Source of the DNA: Voacanga thouarsii
Lineage: Eukaryota; Streptophyta; Magnoliopsida; Gentianales; Apocynaceae
Reading direction: 5' to 3'
DNA: 64,000 nt
NCBI GenBank assembly: GCA_026120185.1
Contig: JANUWF010001184.1
Span: 310,001-374,000 of the forward strand
The notes under the pieces were generated by a model, which had not been told where the DNA came from, did not search any database, and saw only the letters and a list, made by a program, of their open reading frames with translations. Both the position numbers and the translations under genes were made by a program. Below, one piece after another: positions 58,120 through 64,000 of this stretch. The number at the start of each line of letters is the position of its first letter. The stretch's first letter is position 1.

Positions 58120-61100
58120 GGTGTACATCCTACCGAGTGAGATACTCCTCCCTCTCTCACTCAATCCAAACCGGTTGTCCCACTTCCAGCCGTCGATTCT
58201 ACCAGAACCCCGTCGCTAGCTGAGGACGACTCAACCTTCTATATTGACGCCCTGATCGAAAAGAGTCAACCTCTCAGAGGTGGCCACCTGCCGAGAGATG
58301 TCCCCAGACCAACCAAAGGCTAGTATAAAGGCCTAGCCCCCATTGAGTACTCAACGTTATTCAATCTTCACAATTCATAAGGCTCCATAGTGGAACCTAC
58401 AAAATTAGCTCAATACAGTTCCAAACAACATTTTTCAACTCGTACAAAAATTTTAGAAGGCATGGTTTTAAGTCAATAATTTATTCCAAAAATTTATAGT
58501 GGATGAGCCATATGCTCAAATAAGTCATGCTGTGATTTTCAAAAATTAGATGCATGCCCAAAAATTTATCTCTCGCATATTCAAAACAAATCAAAATGTT
58601 TGATGCTTGGCTCCTAAGTCATGCCTGACACATTTTAAAAATTTATAAATCTAGAAGTTTCTAAAATTAGAAGTTTTTCAAATGTAGAAAGTTTCCAAAA
58701 TAAGAAGGTTCTAAATATAGAGGTTTTCAAAATCAGCTACCATGATCAAAATTTCGTATTTGCAAACGATACTCACCAACCTTACTTTCAAATCAAGATA
58801 ATAAAATAAAATCAATTTCATGCATGCAAGGGAACTTACCTTATCCTTAAGCTTAGGGTATGAACTCTAGTAGCTTGGTCCCTACCCTTGACAATCTTCT
58901 AAATCTATCAAAGAGTTCATATAAATTAATTACAGCACTTTCTAGATCATCCCAAAAGAAAATCAAGTCCAAAATCGACTTTCACAAATAAAACAAACTC
59001 AACTCACTACTACCATGATCCTAGTGTCCCAAGCTTTAAGGCCAGATAATAAGCAAAAAGGGTTTATAAGCTAAGTCTAATTTGATATTTAAAATAATTA
59101 GTGTTTTGGAAAATACGTACTAATAAGTTGAAGGTTTAAATCTTGCTAAGAAAGATTTAGAGTTTATTTGATGAAGAGTCCTAGGTGGAATTAGGTAAAA
59201 TAATGATTTATTAATAATTTAGTTGTTAGAAAATAATTGATAACTATAATTAGTTGAAAATAAATTTAATGAGTCTTGCTTGAAAGATAATAAATAAATT
59301 TTTAATGGGTTTTGATTAAAAGATAATAATTAAATTTTTAGTAATAAATATTTTACTAATTATGTTTATTTCCATAAAAGGCTTTATTTGATATTATCAT
59401 TCTATATATAATGTCTATATATTTTATTTTCTAGCAAAAGCTATTATTTATTTGACTAAAATATCCTTATTATATATAATAATCAGAATTTACCCCTCCT
59501 AGGGTTTTTTGGAAATTACTAGCAAAATCCCTTTATGAAATATTTTATTCATGAAATAAAAATTAGCTTAGGGACAACTAGGTCATGATTATATTTCTAT
59601 GGCTAACCACAATCATGAGCATATACAATCCTTCAATTCATCAAATCATCCAAATCTTGCATATAGACATAGATCTAAATTTATTAAGACATGACTTAAC
59701 CTCTACTAGCATAAACATGATCATGGCTTCAATAATCTAATCATGCATATAAATCCTATTCACCAATGGTGGCATAATCTCTAGCATGCTTCATCACAAA
59801 TACTACCTATGACATGCATCAAGCCTCAACTCATCATTCAATCCACCAATATAATCCTTCCATGCATAAATCCTATCTCATTCACAATCATACATATACT
59901 CATGCTTCAATCAACAACATCACATACTCAATCCCATCGCCAATCATCTTCTCACAACATCATCCTAGAGACATGATTCTAAAATTTTAAAAAGAAGATT
60001 GAAGGTACTTACTTGATTGATGAATGACTTGAAGGAGTTTAGAGAAGATCTCAACTCCTAGATGGCTAATCTTGTTCAAGAAAGGTGGCGAAAGCATGGT
60101 CATGGAACAAGAGTCCATTCGGCCAAGAGAGGGAATTTCGGTCCATAAGAGAGAGAGAGAGAGAGAGAGAGGAAGAGGAAGTCATTAGTGTGATCATTCA
60201 TATAGGTTTTCATTAGAGATCAAGTTTGAAGAGGATGATGTTGATAGAGTGATTTTACCTTGAAGATGTTCTTGTCCAGAAATTTCTGCTTTGATCCGAA
60301 GTAGCAAGATGTTTGGAGGAGTTTGATGTTAATATTGGTGTTGATGGATTCACAGAAATGAGTAGACTCAATCTAGAGATTTTTGTGAGGGTTTGAGATG
60401 GTTTGGAGGGGTATTAGGCGTAGAGAAGAAGTAGGTGTTCTTGGTGTAGTGTGTGTGTATTCTTGAGGTTGCTGAAAATCGCGAGAGAGAGAGAGAGAGA
60501 AAGAATTTGCAGCTGCCGAATTTTCTGTGAGAGAGGGGCTGGCCGATTTTCAGTAGGATTTAGGGAGTTGTTTCTGTGATTTAGAAGGGAAAAGGAAAGG
60601 TCAGTTGTTACAATCTTGGTAGAATATTTTTAGGAAGTGAATTTGGAAAGTAAATATCCTAAGAATATCTTGATTGCTTGGACAGCTTTGAAGTCTGCCA
60701 TGGCTGATTGTTTGAGCAGAATTTTGTGGGATTAATGCTGACTTATGGAGGCTTATGGTGGCCGAAAGTAGGGTGTACAATGATGAAGAAGAAGTCTGGT
60801 CCATTGAGCAAAATATTATGGAAGGTTACTAAATAAGATGGCTGAAATTTTGGAAACCAATCAAGCTAAATTACAGGGATTTGTTTGAGAGATTTTTGGA
60901 CAGCCATTAATGGAATTTCGTGCAGAAGTTCAAGGGGATCAATGGAGCTTTGTTGATGGAGGTTTAAGGAATGTTTTGACAGATTAGGGTTGGTGTTTTG
61001 GCTGGAAAAGAGATAGGAAACAAGCTGGACAAAAATCTGCATAGAAATTTCGCTGCACAGTGAATTTTCTGGCAGATTTTCGTCTCCCACTTCCAACCAT

Positions 61101-61816
61101 TTTGCAGCGAGCTAGAAGGGGAGTTTTAGGGGTATTCAAGGCTGGTTTCCAGCCTTCTTTATGGAGGAAAAATATGGCTAAGGTGCTGCACAAAATCTGA
61201 GAGAAAATAGCTTGGTTTGGAGCTCTCAAAGCTGATTTTCATACAAGAATTTTTCTTGTTTTGCTCCAGCTTGAGCAGTCCGAAATTGGACAAGAACTTT
61301 CAGGTTTCAAACTGATCCTAAAGACCATTTTTCTGGTAGCATTTTGGAGGGAATTTTAGCTAAAAATTTCGACCTTTTGAAGGTACAACAAGCTGGAAAA
61401 TTCCAGCTCATTCTATGAAGAAAGATGAACTAAGCTAGAGGAAAATTTCAGCAAGCTTACTAGATGGATTTTTCCTCTTGAAATTTCCCACAACGCTACC
61501 ATATTTTTCAGACCATAAGGAGTCTTTTACCAAGACATTTTGATCCTAAAAGACCTCAGTACTTTACTGAATTTTCTGGAAAGGAAAAGGCTAGAACATC
61601 TTGATCAAACTAATGAGTTGAGAATTGAGGAAAATTAAAGATCAAGGAAGAATGATTTTCCCTATAAGAATTTCGAGAAGAGTAAAAGGAGTGGAATGAG
61701 GTTACTTCTATCATGTCTCTCCTAGAACATCATCACCACATTAATCTAGGCCCTTAAGGCCGAAACCATCCTTTCCCAAGCAAAATAAAATTTACTCAAG
61801 CTAAAGCTTCTATGAT

Positions 61817-61871
61817 GGACTTTGAACCCAAGACCTCAAGAATCAATTCTAAGGCTTTAGCCACTAAACCA
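61817..61871 (-). other. tRNA-like module in X copy D
   Basis: Read minus: A-box tggtttagtggctaaag (61871-61855) and B-box ggttcaaagtcc (61828-61817). Confidence 0.6.
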
Positions 61872-62124
61872 CAATAACTCATGTTCTTATTTCTTCTCTA
61901 AAAATATTTTCCTATTCAATCCTCAAGCTATCTCCCTTTCTCCACCTTAGGTAAAAATTACCATTTTGCCCCTCTCACACAATACTCACCAACAAGACTT
62001 CAAAATAATAAAACTCAAATCCAAAGCACATAAAATCATATGAAAATGTATTTAATCATGAAATAAAACATGATATGCATCCCAACCCCCTTACTCTAAG
62101 GTTGGTTTCGACTGGGGTTTCACA

Positions 62125-63040
62125 CATTTCCTCCACCATTGGCTCACGATTATGTTAAGTAGTTCGCGATGATCATCCAAAAGTTCATTTAGGAGACATC
62201 TGTATAGTTCATACAATTTTGCTGGTAAAACAATATAACATAACTTAAGAGTAGGCACAAAAGAGCTGTAGTGCACATAGTAGGATCATAACATATATTC
62301 ATTCTCATCAAACACAAAGCCAGTACAAAATTCCTGTGCCGAGCACACAGTCATATACACTGGCCTGACTGAACATATTCTACTACACATATCCACATCT
62401 CATCCTCCTGCTCATCGTTATCACTATCTGAAACGAGAGGTTCTAAATTAGTAGGAATTGTATAGGATTCAGCTATATTGAATCTTTCACCTTGGGTACC
62501 TACTGATCTCTTCCTATCTCAACATCCTCAAAACATAACATCTCATTTTCTAATCCTCCCATAGTATCCCTACTAAATTCCTTCTCATTATCCTTAGACA
62601 ATACTACACCATTGGGGACATTATCCTCCTCTTCACTATCCTGATGGCGTGATTTAATATCGCCATCAATTTCATCAAAATCGCCACCCCTCTCCTTATG
62701 TAGTGATGATGTCCTCTCAGGAGTAGGTGTCCTTCCCAGACTAGGGTCGTACATAAACAAGGTAACGACAGGTACTATAGGGTCAAACGCGCTCCCAGTA
62801 AGATAGGGTGTATAAAGGCGGCCAGGGCCGGATCTTGTCCAAGCTGAAGCGACTTGGCACACCTGCTCGATGGATAATCCTAATCCTTCCAGATCTTTTT
62901 ACACCCAAGTGCTACTCTATCTCTTTCTTCCCATCATTGCTATACTAATCCATTGGGCACTTACCCTTATCACTCCTATCCATCATACCTCCATAATGAA
63001 AGAATTGTATCAATCCCTATAACGATACCACAGTTCTGTA
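62125..63040 (-). pseudogene. Gag N-terminal region and leader of the chromovirus-like element
   Basis: The minus frame 62862-62500 (120 codons) is acidic in its second half (HQDSEEEDNVPNG...). It lies between the primer-binding site and the gag C-terminus, so gag or an upstream leader frame is likely. I do not recognise the usual Gag core motif. 62129 down to the insertion and 63040-62870 show no frame. Confidence 0.45.
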
Positions 63041-63047
63041 AAACTAA

Positions 63048-63059
63048 GCTCTGATACCA
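63048..63059 (-). other. Primer-binding site (initiator tRNA-Met type)
   Basis: On the minus strand TGGTATCAGAGC follows the LTR end GGGGTGTTACA by two bases. Perfect match. Confidence 0.92.
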
Positions 63060-63061
63060 AT

Positions 63062-64000
63062 TGTAACACCCCTACTAAAGGTAACAGTGGAAGTATATCA
63101 ATACCGAGTGTCGCCCCGTCCAGTAACCTAGATAAGGGGTCTTTATAATGAAAAAAAAAAAAACAGAGTGTGCAAGGTCCAGATCCATACAACAACCCAT
63201 ACTGATGGTCACGTGCACATATATAGCAAAGAATCTCATCCATGAAAATTTTCATTCAACATCAGTAATAAGGTACCTTATCCAAAAGGGAAACGTGTGG
63301 ACCTATTCTATTGTCACTGTGGTATCGTCCTCTATCCATAGGTCTGCTCAACTCCAGATCCTACAAAAAGGTAAGATAAAAGACACGTGTGAGTGAAAAT
63401 TCACATAGTGAGTCCCATGTGTGCTAGTGCTTTATGAAAGTACAGAGTATATAAAACTTTTGTGGAATAGCATATTATTTGTTCATTGGAAACAATTCTA
63501 AAACTCTCTAAAAAAAAGTTTATTCAGAACTCAATCTTTTTTTTTTTTTGGAAAACTGTATTTCAATTTCAAAACATTGCCCCAGTTTTTAAATCACGGG
63601 CACTTCTCCAATAAAAGGTCGGCCTGTATCCACATGTAAGTCCCGTAGTCCTTGTCTTCAGTGCCACGTATCATTGTACTGAGACCGCAACCTCCAGTAC
63701 TTAACCGTGCATCACCAGAATAAGTACACCGCAGCGTACTTCTATTCAGGTATACTGCAGCATACCTAGTGTATCACAACACACACTTGCCACCATAAGT
63801 CAGGGGTCCTAATACTGACATCATCACCATCGAGGCAGTAAGAAGTCGAACGCACCAAGTGTCCCTACCAGCATCCAATGAATGACTCAAAATAAGATGT
63901 GCTCGCAGATGCGGTAATTGCCAAGTGCAAAACGGCTAGCCAGGACGACTCATCTCTGTGTCCTATCGCCTTGTTTGGAGTAAGACAATCCCCAGAACTA
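63062..64000 (-). repeat. 5' LTR (family Y), 3' end only; continues past the window
   Basis: Aligns with 49611-50550 block by block. An A-run (63151-63163) is shorter than in the 3' LTR. Differences are mostly transitions. Confidence 0.88.

Larger units (their letters stand above)
57336..62124 (-). mobile_element. Solo LTR of family X (copy D), 4789 bp
   Basis: Plus-strand ends TGTAACACCCCGG and GGGGTTTCACA, flanked by the perfect duplication cattt (57331-57335, 62125-62129). It carries the 57-bp tandem repeats (57951-58119), AGGTGGCCACCT (58278-58289), TTGAGTACTCAA (58343-58354), intron-like boundaries (57631, 60012), a GA microsatellite (about 60148-60171), the hairpin (61262-61277) and the tRNA-like module (61817-61871). 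Frames inside are not genes. Confidence 0.9.
49611..64000 (-). mobile_element. Chromovirus-like Ty3/gypsy element, nearly complete, running off the window
   Basis: Reading minus: 5' LTR (partly in window, 63062-64000), primer-binding site, gag, protease, RT, RNase H, integrase with C-terminal extension, polypurine tract, 3' LTR (49611-53489). The LTR-to-polypurine layout and pol order are those of Tekay/Del-type chromoviruses. All domains are recognisable but every one carries stops, frameshifts or altered key residues. An X solo LTR (57336-62124) splits gag. It inserted into the Athila/Tat element at 49610. Confidence 0.9.

Overview
The window is repeat-rich plant nuclear DNA. It carries Ty1/copia and several Ty3/gypsy (Athila/Tat-type and chromovirus-type) retrotransposon relics with plant-style LTR ends, primer-binding sites and polypurine tracts in an A+T-rich background. 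I found no intact host gene, rRNA, ordinary tRNA or CRISPR array. Nearly all reading frames are decayed retrotransposon genes or chance frames inside LTRs. The species cannot be named from what is visible; an angiosperm is likely.

Layout. 1-1085: 3' part of an Athila/Tat-type LTR. About 1090-6500: a 5'-truncated Ty1/copia element (gag, protease, integrase, RT, RNase H, 3' LTR), followed by the pol tail and LTR of a second copia element (6501-8338). 8339-10105: unassigned DNA and a GC-rich repeat. 10110-17719: pieces of several LTR families, here called Y, X and W, plus an Athila/Tat LTR end with a decayed primer-binding site. 18317-26032: a solo LTR (family Z) with a 4.3-kb solo LTR of family X inside it. 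26269-33500: a third copia LTR split by a gypsy element (26691-33107). 33501-37255: an Athila-like element on the + strand, cut in its protease by a minus-strand Athila/Tat element (37256-49610). That element was in turn hit by two nested X solo LTRs (40267-48931, with 44216-48505 inside) and by a minus-strand chromovirus-like gypsy element (49611 to beyond the window end), which carries another X solo LTR (57336-62124). Many of these insertions can be checked by eye from 5-bp target duplications.

Nothing here forms a working pathway. The elements are mutually interrupted, and their stops and lost catalytic residues are mostly C-to-T or G-to-A changes, as expected of methylated, silenced plant transposons.

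The most unusual item is LTR family X, seen as four TSD-flanked copies plus one fragment. It is 4.3-4.8 kb long and has a tRNA-like pol III-type A/B-box module near its 5' end. It also has a short hairpin whose stem differs between subfamilies but still pairs, a donor/acceptor pair bounding about 1.9-2.4 kb, and two 12-bp perfect palindromes; one palindrome is shared with family Y. Also notable are an array of GGCCTAGGGA-type hairpins in the U3 of the Athila-like LTR, and an unusually open 132-codon frame (49210-49610) interrupted by the chromovirus-like element.
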